From: Labilithrix sp.
GTDB lineage: Bacteria > Myxococcota_A > Polyangia > Polyangiales > Polyangiaceae
Length of the DNA: 46,129 nucleotides
Reading direction: 5' to 3'
Assembly (NCBI GenBank): GCA_019637195.1
Contig: JAHBWA010000063.1
Coordinates: 1-46,129 of the forward strand
Shown here: positions 16,271 to 28,889 of the stretch, piece after piece
Layout: each line of letters starts with the position of its first letter
How positions within the stretch are numbered: the stretch's first letter is position 1
Position numbers and translations under genes: made by a program
Notes under the pieces: generated by a model
What the model saw: only the letters and a program-made list of their open reading frames with translations
What the model was told of the DNA's origin: nothing
The model's database searches: none

Positions 16271-17574
16271 CGTCCAGGTTCGAGCTCGACGGTGGCGCGG
16301 TCGGCTTCGTCGAGAGCTCCGCGGCGGTGCCGCTCGTGTCGATCGTCGTCTCCGTGCGGAGCGGCGCGATCGCCGATCCCGAAGGCAAAGACGGCGTCTG
16401 CCGCTTCGCGGCGCGCATGCTCCGGCGGGGCGCGGACGGGATGAGCGCGCAGGAGATTGAGGCGACCATCGACCGCCTCGGCGCGGAGCTCGCGCTGGAC
16501 GTCGGGCCGTCGACGGTCAGCCTGCACGGGCAGGTGATCCGGCGCAACGTCGAGCCCTTCGTCGCGCTGATCGCGCGGCTCCTCGGCAAGCCGGCCTTCG
16601 CGCCCGACGAGATCGCCCGGCTCAGGCGCGAGACCGCCGCCGAGCTCGTCGAGTCCCGCGACAGCGACCGCGCGCTCGCCAACCTCGCCTTCCGCCGCGC
16701 GCTGTTCGCCGGCCACCCGTACGCGCGGTCGGCCGCCGGCCGGCCGTCGTCGATCGCCGGCATCGAACGCGACGACGTCGTCGCCGCGTACGAGAAGCAC
16801 TTCGTCCGGGGCGATCTCGTGATCGGCTTCGCCGGCGCCGTCACCGAGGACGAGGCCAAGCGGCACGGAGAGGTGCTCGCCGCCGCCGTCCACGAAGGGC
16901 CCCGCGTCGCGGTGACGCCGCCGGAGCCCGAGAAGAAGGAAGGCCGGCGCCTCGTCTTCGTCGACAAGCCGGAGCGGACGCAGACGCAGACGCTGATCGG
17001 CAGCCTCGGCACCTGGCCGCACGATCCCGATCACGTCGCGCTCGTCACCGCCACGGCCGTGCTCGGCGGCACCTTCACGTCGCGCATGATGCGCGAGATC
17101 CGGAGCAAGCGCGGCTGGTCGTACGGGACGAGCGCGCGGCTGTCGATCGAGCGCCGGCGTCACGCGTTCACGATGTCGGCGGCGCCCGGCGCGGCCGACT
17201 GCGCGCCCTGCGTCGAGCTCGAGCTGTCCTTGCTCGAGGACTTCGTGGCCAAGGGAGTCACCAAGCGCGAGCTCGGCTTCATCAAGAACTACCTCGTCCG
17301 CTCCTATGCCTTCGAGGTCGACACCGCGCCGAAGCGCCTCGGCCAGGCCGTCGAGACCGAGCTCCTCGAGCTCCCGGCCGACTACCACACGCGCTACGTC
17401 GACCACGTGCGCGAGGTCACGCTCGAGGCCGCGAACGCGGCGACCTCGACGCGGCTCTCCGCGAAGGACGTCGTCGTCATCGTCGTCGGCACCGCCGCCG
17501 ACACGCTCGAGGCGGTCCAGCAGCGCATCCCCGACCTCGTCTCGACCGACATCGTCCCGTTCGACGCCGACTGA
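16267..17574 (+). CDS. M16-family peptidase-like partner without zinc motif
   Basis: 435 residues from the GTG at 16267, overlapping the upstream stop as GTGA. The place where HxxEH should be reads GVCRFAARML, so zinc binding is lost. The later R/Y substrate-binding region is kept (EIRSKRGWSYGTSAR). This is the standard split of duties in M16B heterodimers: one subunit has the zinc site, the other the Arg/Tyr pair. It should form a clam-shell chamber with the 14861 product that degrades peptides. The dehydrogenase gene begins 10 nt after its stop, so the three genes are probably one operon. Confidence 0.9.
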   Translation: MTSRFELDGGAVGFVESSAAVPLVSIVVSVRSGAIADPEGKDGVCRFAARMLRRGADGMSAQEIEATIDRLGAELALDVGPSTVSLHGQVIRRNVEPFVALIARLLGKPAFAPDEIARLRRETAAELVESRDSDRALANLAFRRALFAGHPYARSAAGRPSSIAGIERDDVVAAYEKHFVRGDLVIGFAGAVTEDEAKRHGEVLAAAVHEGPRVAVTPPEPEKKEGRRLVFVDKPERTQTQTLIGSLGTWPHDPDHVALVTATAVLGGTFTSRMMREIRSKRGWSYGTSARLSIERRRHAFTMSAAPGAADCAPCVELELSLLEDFVAKGVTKRELGFIKNYLVRSYAFEVDTAPKRLGQAVETELLELPADYHTRYVDHVREVTLEAANAATSTRLSAKDVVVIVVGTAADTLEAVQQRIPDLVSTDIVPFDAD

Positions 17575-17584
17575 GGGGCCGCGC

Positions 17585-18550
17585 GTGGACACCGTCTTCG
17601 TCAGCGGCCCCCTGCTCGGAGATGCCATGGACGCCCTCCGCGGCGCGCCGCTCGAGGTCGTCGAGGACGAAGGCGGCGTCGCCTCGGAGGCGTTCGCGCG
17701 CGCGGCCGACCGCGTCCGTGGGATCGTCGCGCTGATCACCGATCGCGTCGACGACGCGTTGCTCGCTAGGGCGCCGCGCCTCTCGATCGTCGCGAACGTC
17801 GCCGTCGGCGTCGACAACGTCGACCTCGACGCCTGCGCCGGGCGCGGGATCGTGGTGACGAACACCCCGGACGTGCTCAGCGAAGCGACGGCGGATCTCG
17901 CGTTCGGCCTGCTCATCGACGCGGCGCGCCGCATCTCGGAGGGCGATCGCCTGGTCCGCGCCGGCCGCTGGGAGCGCTGGACGCCGACGTTCCACCTCGG
18001 CACGCGCGTCCACGGCATGAAGCTCGGCGTCGTCGGCTTCGGCCGGATCGGCAAGGCGGTCGCCCGGCGCGCGCGCGGCTTCGGGATGCACGTCGGCTAC
18101 ACGCAGCGGCGGCGCGAGCCCGAAGCGATCGAGCGCGCGCTCGGGGCGACGTGGGTGCAGTCGCTCGACGAGCTCTGCGCGACCTCGGACGCGATCACGA
18201 TCCACGTCCCGCTCACGCCGGAGACCCGGCACCTCTTCGACGCGGCGCGGCTCGCGCGGATGCGCGCGGGATCGATCCTCGTGAACACCGCGCGCGGACC
18301 GATCGTCGACGAGCTCGCCCTCGCCCGCGCGCTCGAGCACGGCCCGCTGGCGGCCGCGGGGCTCGACGTCTTCGAGCACGAGCCGGCCGTCCACCCCGCC
18401 CTGCTCGCGCGTGAGAACGCGGTCCTCGCTCCGCACATCGGGAGCGCCGACCGCCCGACGCGCGAGGCCATGGCGGCGCTGGCCGCCGCGAACGTGATCC
18501 GCGTCCTCTCCGGCCAGCCCCCGCTCACCCCGGTCGGCCCGACGATCTAG
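17585..18550 (+). CDS. D-isomer 2-hydroxyacid dehydrogenase (glyoxylate reductase-like)
   Basis: 321 residues from a GTG 10 nt after the M16 partner. The NAD(P)-binding motif is VVGFGRIGKAVARR (about residue 152), followed by YTQRRREPEA, whose Arg cluster suggests NADP(H) preference. Catalytic residues are the Arg in NTARGPIVDE, the Glu in DVFEHEPAV and the His in LAPHIGSADR. The closest named relatives by pattern are glyoxylate/hydroxypyruvate reductases, which reduce 2-oxoacids to D-2-hydroxyacids. Operon placement with the protease pair does not explain its role. An earlier start inside the upstream gene is rejected because those residues are a shadow of the M16 frame. Confidence 0.9.
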   Translation: MDTVFVSGPLLGDAMDALRGAPLEVVEDEGGVASEAFARAADRVRGIVALITDRVDDALLARAPRLSIVANVAVGVDNVDLDACAGRGIVVTNTPDVLSEATADLAFGLLIDAARRISEGDRLVRAGRWERWTPTFHLGTRVHGMKLGVVGFGRIGKAVARRARGFGMHVGYTQRRREPEAIERALGATWVQSLDELCATSDAITIHVPLTPETRHLFDAARLARMRAGSILVNTARGPIVDELALARALEHGPLAAAGLDVFEHEPAVHPALLARENAVLAPHIGSADRPTREAMAALAAANVIRVLSGQPPLTPVGPTI

Positions 18551-18715
18551 CCCCTGCGCCCCACGACGACGCCGCGCCCACGCCGCCGACGACGAGGCCC
18601 GCGGTGCGGAGCGCCGTGTTCGGCGTCGACGGCGTCGTGACGGCGACCGCCATCGCGGGCGCGGGAGCCTCCGCTTCGGCCTCCGGCTCGAGCGCTCCCA
18701 CGTTCTGGGTGCGAG
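18551..18715 (-). pseudogene. Possible remnant of a leftward gene
   Basis: Read on the minus strand, this stretch gives a coding-like sequence: QNVGALEPEAEAEAPAPA, then TALRTAGLVVGGVGAAS, a Glu/Ala/Pro linker followed by a hydrophobic segment. That pattern resembles the end of PEGA- or TPR-containing myxobacterial membrane proteins. No start codon context or upstream domain remains, and the frame then continues antisense into the dehydrogenase gene. It may be a scrap left by recombination. Confidence is low because G+C-rich DNA makes such frames easily. Confidence 0.25.
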
Positions 18716-19694
18716 ACGATCGCAGGCGTCGACTTCGACAAGGCGCGCCTCGCCAACCCGGATGAGCTCGACGATGGCGGAGCGCGGCCGGTGAACGTCG
18801 GCCCCGGCGACGGCGGCGCGCTCCCGGCCGGTCCGGAGGCGAGCGCCTGTTACCCCCGAGTCGAACGCCGTCACGTGTGCCGGCCGCTGCGGTCCCACCG
18901 AGGACAACTGCGAGAGCACGCGCGCCTGCTCGACCGACTGCGGCACCGGCAAGGCGTGTGTCGAGAAGACGGGCCTCTGCGAGTGTGTCTCCGAAGGCTC
19001 GTGGTGCAAGAACCGCTGCGGTCAGACGCAAGACAGCTGCGGGCGCCCCGTCGACTGCTCGGTCTGCGAGAACGGCGCGGACTGCACCGACAACGAGTGC
19101 GGCTGCGCCCCGGATCCGGTCGCGACCACGTGCGCCGGCAAGAGCTGCGGGACCGCGGTCAACAACTGCGAGCAGACCGTCGCCTGCGGCGACAACGGCG
19201 CGTGCGCGGCCCCCGGAGCGATCTGCAGGCCGGACGGCTCGTGCTGCTCCGACAACGGAGCCGCCTGCGCCGGGCGCTGCAACGGCGTCACGGTCACCAA
19301 CAACTGCGGGCAAGCGGTCGGCTGCCCCGCCCAGTGTCCGGCGACGCAGGTCTGCGTCAGGACGAGCTGTTGCATCCCCGAGGCCCTCGCGGCCACGTGC
19401 GCGGGCGTCGCGTGCGGGCCCCATACGAACAACTGCGGTCAAGTCGTGACGTGCCCCGATACGTGCGTCGCGCCGAGCTCGTGCGGCGGTGGAGGCGCAG
19501 GCGTCAACGGCTGCGGGTGCCCCCCCATGGCCAACCCGTGTGGCGGCCGCTGCGCGGGCTCGGTCAACAACGGCTGCGGACAGATGGTGACGTGCAGCGC
19601 GTCGTGCGGGCTCAACGGCGGGTGCCCCTGCGCCGGGGGCACCTGCTCGGTGCAGACGGGCGCGTGCGAGTGCCGCGGCGGCCCCTGCCTCTGA
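18710..19694 (+). pseudogene. Cysteine-rich repeat lipoprotein gene, frameshifted, 5' end missing
   Basis: From 19694 backward the frame encodes about six cysteine repeats of 35-45 residues (for example TCAGRCGPTEDNCESTRACS, TCAGKSCGTAVNNCEQTVAC, TCAGVACGPHTNNCGQVVTC, PCGGRCAGSVNNGCGQMVTC), ending ECRGGPCL. It has no start codon after the in-frame TGA at 18792. Upstream a different frame reads GCETIAGVDFDKARLANPDE and continues to GPEASACYP. Removing one C from the C5 run at 18853-18857 joins the two smoothly (ACYP-ESNAVTCAGRCG). The first residue pair, GC, would be the lipobox cysteine, but no signal peptide precedes it. Disulfide-rich proteins of this type are secreted in Myxococcota. Either the gene is broken or the base count is wrong. 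Confidence 0.65.
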
Positions 19695-19806
19695 GGTGCC
19701 CCCAGGCCCTCGAGGCCGCCTGCATTTCCGCCAATCACGGCGGCTCCCGTGGAGCGCGGCGGCCCGCCTGGCGAGGCGCTCCGCCGGGAGCTCGGGCGCC
19801 CGACGC

Positions 19807-21207
19807 TCAGCTCGGGCGCTTCGCGAGGACCTCGGCGAACTTCGTGTCGTAGGCGCCCGCGCGGAACTCCTCGCTCGCGCAGAGCTTCCGCAGGAACGCG
19901 ATGTTGGTCGTGGCGGGCGCGATCACCGTCGCCGCGAGCGCGCGATCGAGCTCGTCGATCGCCGCCTCGCGCGTCTCGCCCCAGGCGACGAGCTTCGCGA
20001 TCATCGGATCGTAGTACGGCGTGATCTTGCTCCCGGCTTTGACGCCGGACTCGACGCGGAGCGCGCGCGTCTGTACCTCGCCCGCCCCGCCGATCCAGAC
20101 CAGCTCGTCGATCGGGCCCGGCTTCGGGATGAAGCCCTTGCTCGGATCCTCCGCGTAGATGCGCGCCTCGATCGCGTGGCCGGCGCGGGTGACGCTCGCG
20201 AGGTCCGGGAGCCGCTCACCGGCGGCGACGCGGAGCTGCAGCTCCACGAGGTCGAGGCCGGTGACCATCTCGGTGACCGGATGCTCGACCTGGAGCCGCG
20301 CGTTGACCTCGAGGAAGAAGAGGTTGCCCTGATCGTCCGCGATGAACTCGCAGGTGCCGGCGCCGAGGTAGCCGACCTTCTTCACGACGCGGAGCGCGGC
20401 GTCGTAGAGGTCGGCGCGGCGCTTCTCGCCCTCGGGCCCGGCGAAGAACGACGCCGGCGACGGCGACTCCTCGACGATCTTCTGGTGGCGGCGCTGCACG
20501 CTGCACTCGCGCTCGCCGAGCGCGAAGGCCTGGCCGTGCGCGTCGCAGAACACCTGCACCTCGATGTGCCGCGGCTGGGCGACGTAGCGCTCGAGGTAGA
20601 CGCGCGCGTCGGCGAAGCTCGCCTTGCCGCGATCGGAGCAGGACTTGAGCGCGCGCTCGACGCCGGTCTCGTCGGCGACGACCTGCATGCCGATGCCGCC
20701 GCCGCCGCCGACCGCCTTGACGACGATCGGGTAGCCGACCTTCGCCGCGATCGCCTTGGCGTGCGCGACGCCCTCGGGGGTGTCGATCGCGATCGGCTCG
20801 TCGGTGCCGGGGACCGGGCTCGTCCCCGCGGACAGCGCGACGTGGCGCGCCTTCATCTTGTCGCCGAACGCGTCGAGCGTGTCGGGCGACGGGCCGATGA
20901 AGACCGCGCCGGCCTCGGCGACGGCGCGGGCGAAGGCCGACTTCTCGCTGAGGAAGCCGTAGCCGGGGTGCACGGCCTTCGCGCCGGTCTTCTTCAGCGC
21001 GGCGAGGATCGCCTCGACGTTCAGGTACGAGTCCTTCGCGGGAGCGGGGCCGACGAGCACCGCCTCGTCGGCGTCGGAGACGTGCGGCGCGTCCGCGTCG
21101 GCCTCCGAGTACACGGCCACGGTCGCGATGCCGAGGCGCTTGCAGGTGCGGATGACGCGGCGCGCGATCTCGCCACGGTTGCAGACGAGGACCTTTTCGA
21201 ACGGCAT
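19807..21207 (-). CDS. accC: Biotin carboxylase subunit of an acyl-CoA carboxylase
   Basis: 466 residues. It starts FEKVLVCNRGEIARRVIRTC, has HPGYGFLSEK, the ATP-grasp lid VVKAVGGGGGIGM and the catalytic/metal region FLEVNARLQVEHPVTE, and ends after the biotin carboxylase C-terminal domain (AIEARIYAEDPSKGF). It therefore carboxylates biotin on a separate carrier protein using ATP and bicarbonate. No biotin carrier domain is fused and no carrier or transferase gene is nearby, so it could serve acetyl-CoA, propionyl-CoA or methylcrotonyl-CoA carboxylase. On the minus strand, TATCTC lies 7 nt before the ATG with no Shine-Dalgarno sequence. It follows dnaE2 by 90 bp and is probably transcribed separately. 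Confidence 0.92.
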   Translation of the reverse strand: MPFEKVLVCNRGEIARRVIRTCKRLGIATVAVYSEADADAPHVSDADEAVLVGPAPAKDSYLNVEAILAALKKTGAKAVHPGYGFLSEKSAFARAVAEAGAVFIGPSPDTLDAFGDKMKARHVALSAGTSPVPGTDEPIAIDTPEGVAHAKAIAAKVGYPIVVKAVGGGGGIGMQVVADETGVERALKSCSDRGKASFADARVYLERYVAQPRHIEVQVFCDAHGQAFALGERECSVQRRHQKIVEESPSPASFFAGPEGEKRRADLYDAALRVVKKVGYLGAGTCEFIADDQGNLFFLEVNARLQVEHPVTEMVTGLDLVELQLRVAAGERLPDLASVTRAGHAIEARIYAEDPSKGFIPKPGPIDELVWIGGAGEVQTRALRVESGVKAGSKITPYYDPMIAKLVAWGETREAAIDELDRALAATVIAPATTNIAFLRKLCASEEFRAGAYDTKFAEVLAKRPS

Positions 21208-21297
21208 GGTGCCCGAGATAGCACGCTCGGAAGCGCGCGGTCACGCCGGCTCGATCGCGACCATCGAGGTCCCCGCCGCCACGGCGCGTCGAGCGCG

Positions 21298-25059
<3,762 letters not shown>

Positions 25060-25071
25060 CACGGCGCTCCC

Positions 25072-26922
25072 TCAGTCGAACCAGCCGCGCACGCGCATCG
25101 CGCCGGTCGCGCGGTCGATCTCGACCCACGCGGCGCCGTCGTCGGTCCATGCCTGGACGTAGTCGACGGCGCCCCGCTTCGCGCTCGCGGCGCCGGGAGC
25201 CGCCGGCGCGCTCTTCCACCACTCGACCGACTCGATCCGCGAGAGGTGCCGCGTGATGCGGGCGTCCTCGCGCGCGATCGGGCGCGGCGCGGCGAGGAGG
25301 CGGGTCGGCTCGGGCACGCTCGAGAGCGCGCGCCGCTTCCGCTTTCGGCTCCCCGGCGCCGGGAGACGCCCGCCGCCGGCATTCCGCGCGGGGACCTTGA
25401 ACGGCACGAGGCGCGAGCGCTCCTCCGGCACCCAGCTGTCGCCGAGGACGAGCGCGGAGACCGCCTCGACCCCGAGATCGGAGACGAGCTCCGCCACGAG
25501 CCGAGGCAGCGCCCGCTCGGCCTTCGGCTCCGGCTCGAAGAGCGAGAGCGCCGCCGCCCGCTTGTGAACGAGCACCGGGGCGCGGAGCTTCGCGCCGAGC
25601 ACGGGGGCGCCGAGGACGAGCCGCTCGATCTTCGGGCGGAGCGCGGCGAGGAGATCGCTCGCGGTCGAGAGCGGCGCGGGCAGCTCGAGCTCGACGAGGG
25701 AGACATGGATCTTCGCGGGCCGGGCCCCGTCGTTCGACGGACCGCGCGGCTCGGCGTCCGGCCGCGCGGCCGCCGATGCGGGCTCGAGAGGAGCCGATGC
25801 ATTCGCGGGCCCCGATCCGCGGAGGGGCGGCGCGGTCGCCGACGCCGATTCGCGGGCCGAGGCCGACTCGCGGAGCATCGCTGCGTCGAGGTGGAGCTCG
25901 AGCTCGAGCCGCGACGCAGCGACGGCGCGACCTTGCAGGCGCGCCGAGAGCCGATCGGTCAGCGTCTTCGCGACGAACGTGAGCGCCTGCGTCCCCTCGA
26001 CGCCGTACTCGAGCTCGGCCTCCTCCTCCGGGACCTCCGGCGGGACGTAGGGCGCGAGCGGCGCGCGGTCTTCGCCGTCGACGAGAGAGAGCACGTCGCG
26101 AGCGCGCGCGCCGAGGCGGATCCCGAGACCGTCGCGAGGCAACGCTCGCATCTCCTCGACGGAGCGCACGCCGATCTTCGCGAGCCAGCGCACGTCCTCG
26201 GGGGAGAGCGGCAGCGAGCCGACGGGGAGCGTCGCGATGGCCCGGGCGTTGTCGCCCGGGCCGACGACGATCGGCTCGGGATCGGCGTACGCGATCCTCG
26301 CCGAGGACGCGCGCGGCCCGCGACGGCGCAGCACCCCCAAAGCCGCGCGCGCCGCCGCCTCGGCCGACGACCGCGCGAGCATCGCGGCGACGCGCGGGCC
26401 GTCGGCGATCGCGACGGCGCACGTGTGACCGAGCGACGCGATCACCCCTGCGAGGCGCGAGGCGAGGATCGTCTCGCCGTCGAAGATCGACGCCGAGGAC
26501 CGCGGCGCGTGCAGGTGCGCGCAGCCGGTCACGTCGATCCATACGACGTCGCCGAACGTCGCCTCGGGAGCGCGAACGGCGGCGCTCGGGAGGTCGCACG
26601 CGAACGAGACCGTGGCGCCGAACGCGAGCCCGACCTCGGCGAGGCGGGCGAGGATGTCGCGGACCGCGTCCGGCCGGACGACGCGGACGGCGAGGTCGCC
26701 CGCGCGCGCTCGCGCCTGCGCGATCGTGTGTCCGGGCGCGACGCCGAGCGCGCGGGCCTCGCGCGAGACGACCGACAGCCGCGTGTTGCCGAGGAGCTTC
26801 GCCTCGGTCATCGGAGCGGGCGCGACGACGACGGCGAGCGGCAGGGCGGCGCTCGCCGGATCGAGCTCGCCGCGGACGAGCTCGATCCGGAGCTCGGGGA
26901 GGCTCACCGCGCAGACACGCAT
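25072..26922 (-). CDS. imuB: ImuB, catalytically dead Y-family polymerase homologue
   Basis: 616 residues. The N terminus, RVCAVSLPELRIELV, corresponds to the first strand of DinB-type polymerases but lacks the catalytic acidic residue after it. Later parts (TFGDVVWIDVTGCAHLH, SLGHTCAVAIADGPRVAAML, WLAKIGVRSVEEMRALPRDG) fit the Y-family palm, thumb helix-hairpin-helix and little finger. The C-terminal region includes ITRHLSRIESVEWW. ImuB does not polymerise; it bridges the sliding clamp, ImuA and DnaE2. A low-complexity insert (RESASARESASATAPPLRG onward, about 55 residues) sits in the little-finger area. The stop is 12 nt before the dnaE2 ATG and its start is 3 nt after the imuA stop, so the three form one operon. 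Confidence 0.92.
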   Translation of the reverse strand: MRVCAVSLPELRIELVRGELDPASAALPLAVVVAPAPMTEAKLLGNTRLSVVSREARALGVAPGHTIAQARARAGDLAVRVVRPDAVRDILARLAEVGLAFGATVSFACDLPSAAVRAPEATFGDVVWIDVTGCAHLHAPRSSASIFDGETILASRLAGVIASLGHTCAVAIADGPRVAAMLARSSAEAAARAALGVLRRRGPRASSARIAYADPEPIVVGPGDNARAIATLPVGSLPLSPEDVRWLAKIGVRSVEEMRALPRDGLGIRLGARARDVLSLVDGEDRAPLAPYVPPEVPEEEAELEYGVEGTQALTFVAKTLTDRLSARLQGRAVAASRLELELHLDAAMLRESASARESASATAPPLRGSGPANASAPLEPASAAARPDAEPRGPSNDGARPAKIHVSLVELELPAPLSTASDLLAALRPKIERLVLGAPVLGAKLRAPVLVHKRAAALSLFEPEPKAERALPRLVAELVSDLGVEAVSALVLGDSWVPEERSRLVPFKVPARNAGGGRLPAPGSRKRKRRALSSVPEPTRLLAAPRPIAREDARITRHLSRIESVEWWKSAPAAPGAASAKRGAVDYVQAWTDDGAAWVEIDRATGAMRVRGWFD

Positions 26923-26925
26923 CGC

Positions 26926-27843
26926 TCAGCCAGCCCGCGCGAAGGACGCGACGCTCGTGAGCGCGGGCCCGGTCGTGGGGTCGAGGAGCGGCACGACGTG
27001 CGCCGACGAGCCGGCGCCGCGGCGGTCCTTCGTCACCCGGAGCGACAGCGCGTCCGGGCGACGCTCGACCTCGACGCGCATCGCGACCGGCCACGGCACG
27101 GCGCGAGGCGCGAGCGCGCTCGTCAGGAGGAGCGTCGTCGTCCCGTTCTCCTCCGCGGCGAGGGCCAGCTTCCGGACCACGACCGCGCCGGCGTCGTGCA
27201 CGCCGGCGTCGTGGGCTTCGCCGCGCCTCGCGCTCGCCGAGGGCGACCTCGCGCCGCCGAGATCGTTGCGATGAGGCACGTCGACGACGACGAGCGCGAA
27301 CGCCCCCGACGCCGCGACCTTCACCGCGGTGCGCGCGAGCGCCTGCGGCGACGGACGGACGACGAGCAGCCGCTCGAGATCGATCCCCGCCTGCACGAGA
27401 GCCGGCGCATAGAGCGCCGGGACGTCACCCGCTTCGCGCGCGCGCTTCGCGCCGGCCGACTCGCTCGTCCGCTTCGCGCCAGCCGACTCGCTCGCGCGCT
27501 CCTCGCCGTGAGCCGGCGTGATCCAGGCGCACCACGCGTGCTCGTCCGCGGCGTGCGCCGCGCGGAGCGCCGCGAGCGCGATCGTCGTCGTGCCGCCGCG
27601 CATCGACTCTGGGCAGCGCTGGGCGCTCGCGCGGGAGGCCTTGCCGTGAAGGCGTGGGAGCGCGGCGAGCTCCACGACCCCGCGCGGCAACCCCCGATCG
27701 GGGAGCGCGCGCTCGAGCTCCGGCCACCCCAGCTCGAGGATCGCGCGCGCGGGCAGGAGCGCCCCGGTTCCCTGGAGAACGCCGAGGCGCGCGAGCGCCG
27801 TCACGTCGAGGTGGTGAGAAGCGAGCGCCGACACACTGAACAT
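26926..27843 (-). CDS. imuA: ImuA, RecA-like SOS mutagenesis protein
   Basis: 305 residues. It has the ImuA order: ALPDRGLPRGVVELAALP near the start, a RecA-like core with TTTIALAALRAAHAADEHA, LVVVDVPH, and a C-terminal part AVPWPVAMRVEVERRPDALS. The Walker A is degenerate, as usual for ImuA/SulA-like proteins. A 9-residue repeat (SESAGAKRT, SESAGAKRA) lies in the loop near residue 120. ImuA supports ImuB and DnaE2 in translesion synthesis. A LexA-like palindrome covers the ATG at 27841-27843. If its AT-rich core is the -10 element (TAATAT), translation might instead begin at the GTG at 27804, without a Shine-Dalgarno sequence. The ATG is kept because it gives a family-like N-terminal length. 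Confidence 0.88.
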   Translation of the reverse strand: MFSVSALASHHLDVTALARLGVLQGTGALLPARAILELGWPELERALPDRGLPRGVVELAALPRLHGKASRASAQRCPESMRGGTTTIALAALRAAHAADEHAWCAWITPAHGEERASESAGAKRTSESAGAKRAREAGDVPALYAPALVQAGIDLERLLVVRPSPQALARTAVKVAASGAFALVVVDVPHRNDLGGARSPSASARRGEAHDAGVHDAGAVVVRKLALAAEENGTTTLLLTSALAPRAVPWPVAMRVEVERRPDALSLRVTKDRRGAGSSAHVVPLLDPTTGPALTSVASFARAG

Positions 27844-27851
27844 ATTAACAG
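27836..27851 (-). promoter_or_regulatory. LexA-type SOS box over the imuA promoter
   Basis: On the minus strand the sequence is ACTGTTAATATGTTCAGT, containing CTG-N10-CAG with an AT-rich core. It fits the gammaproteobacterial-type LexA consensus, and the GTTCAG half recalls the motif reported for Myxococcus. A -35-like TTGCGG (plus-strand positions 27864-27869) and, 16 bp on, a -10-like TAATAT (27842-27847) place the box on the -10 element. LexA binding would block the whole imuA-imuB-dnaE2 operon. Confidence 0.65.
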
Positions 27852-28006
27852 TATCTGCCAGTTCCGCAAGGGGGGGCCGCTCTCCGGAGCGAGACGAGCC
27901 GCCGACGGTGGCTCAAGCTCCCGCCCCACGCGCGAAATCGCTTCGAAATCGGCCTCTCCCTCCCTCCTCCCTGGGAATCCTGCTCCGGCTCGCGCTAGAT
28001 AGAAGC

Positions 28007-28888
28007 GTGGACGATCTCCGCCTCCCCGAGGACGATCCTCGCCTCGATCGCCTCGTCACCATCCTCAAGGAGATGGGCTCCGTGCTCGTCTGCTACTCGG
28101 GCGGGATCGACAGCGCGTTCGTCCTCGCGGTGGCGCACCAGGTCCTCGGCGAGCGCTGCGTCGGCATGACCGCCGTGAGCCCGAGCCTGGCGCCGTTCGA
28201 GCTCGAGGACGCGGCGAAGGTCGCGCGCGGCATCGGCGCGCGCCACGAGCTCGTCGACTCGCACGAGATCGAAGACGAGGCGTACGCGAAGAACGACGTC
28301 GATCGCTGCTTCCACTGCAAGAGCGAGCTCTACCGCGTGAGCGCGAAGAAGCAGGTCGACTGGGGGCTCGCCCACGTAGTCAACGGCACGAACCTCGACG
28401 ATCTGGGCGACTACCGCCCCGGGCTCGAGGCCGCCAAGGAGGCGGGCGCGCGGAGCCCGCTCGTCGAGGCCTCACTCACCAAGGCCGACGTCCGCAGCCT
28501 CGCGCAGGCGATCGGCCTCGGGATCTGGGACAAGCCCGCCGCCGCCTGCCTCTCGAGCCGCCTCCCCTACGGCACGCGCGTCACGCGCGAGCGCCTCGCG
28601 CAGATCGCGTCGCTCGAGGACGAGCTCCACAAGCTCGGGATCCGCCAGGCGCGCGTCCGATGGCACGCCTCGTCGAGCGAGACCGTCACCGCGACGCGCG
28701 AGGCCGCCATCGCCCGCATCGAGATCGCGCGCGACGAGATGCTCCGCGCCTTCGACGCGCGCGACGCGATCGTCGCCGCCGGCAGGCGCGCCGGCTTCAC
28801 CTACGTGACGCTCGACCTCGGCGGCTACCGCACCGGCAGCCACAACGAGGTCCTCGCCTCCCGCCGCTCCCTCCCCGTCGTCTCCTGA
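28007..28888 (+). CDS. larE: LarE-type ATP-dependent sulfur transferase
   Basis: 293 residues from a GTG at 28007; an earlier ATG frame from 27908 adds non-protein-like residues. The PP-loop is VCYSGGIDSAFV (S31-S36). Three cysteines stand out: C101 and C104 in RCFHCKSELY, and C181 in AACLSSRLPYGTRV, the position of the sacrificial sulfur-donor cysteine in LarE. The protein adenylates and transfers sulfur to pyridinium dicarboxylate during synthesis of the nickel-pincer cofactor of lactate racemase. Neither larA, larB nor larC is in the window, so it may serve another acceptor. TAGATA, a weak -10, lies 5 nt before the start, and there is no Shine-Dalgarno sequence. It is divergent from imuA. 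Confidence 0.88.
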   Translation: MDDLRLPEDDPRLDRLVTILKEMGSVLVCYSGGIDSAFVLAVAHQVLGERCVGMTAVSPSLAPFELEDAAKVARGIGARHELVDSHEIEDEAYAKNDVDRCFHCKSELYRVSAKKQVDWGLAHVVNGTNLDDLGDYRPGLEAAKEAGARSPLVEASLTKADVRSLAQAIGLGIWDKPAAACLSSRLPYGTRVTRERLAQIASLEDELHKLGIRQARVRWHASSSETVTATREAAIARIEIARDEMLRAFDARDAIVAAGRRAGFTYVTLDLGGYRTGSHNEVLASRRSLPVVS

Positions 28889-28889
28889 T

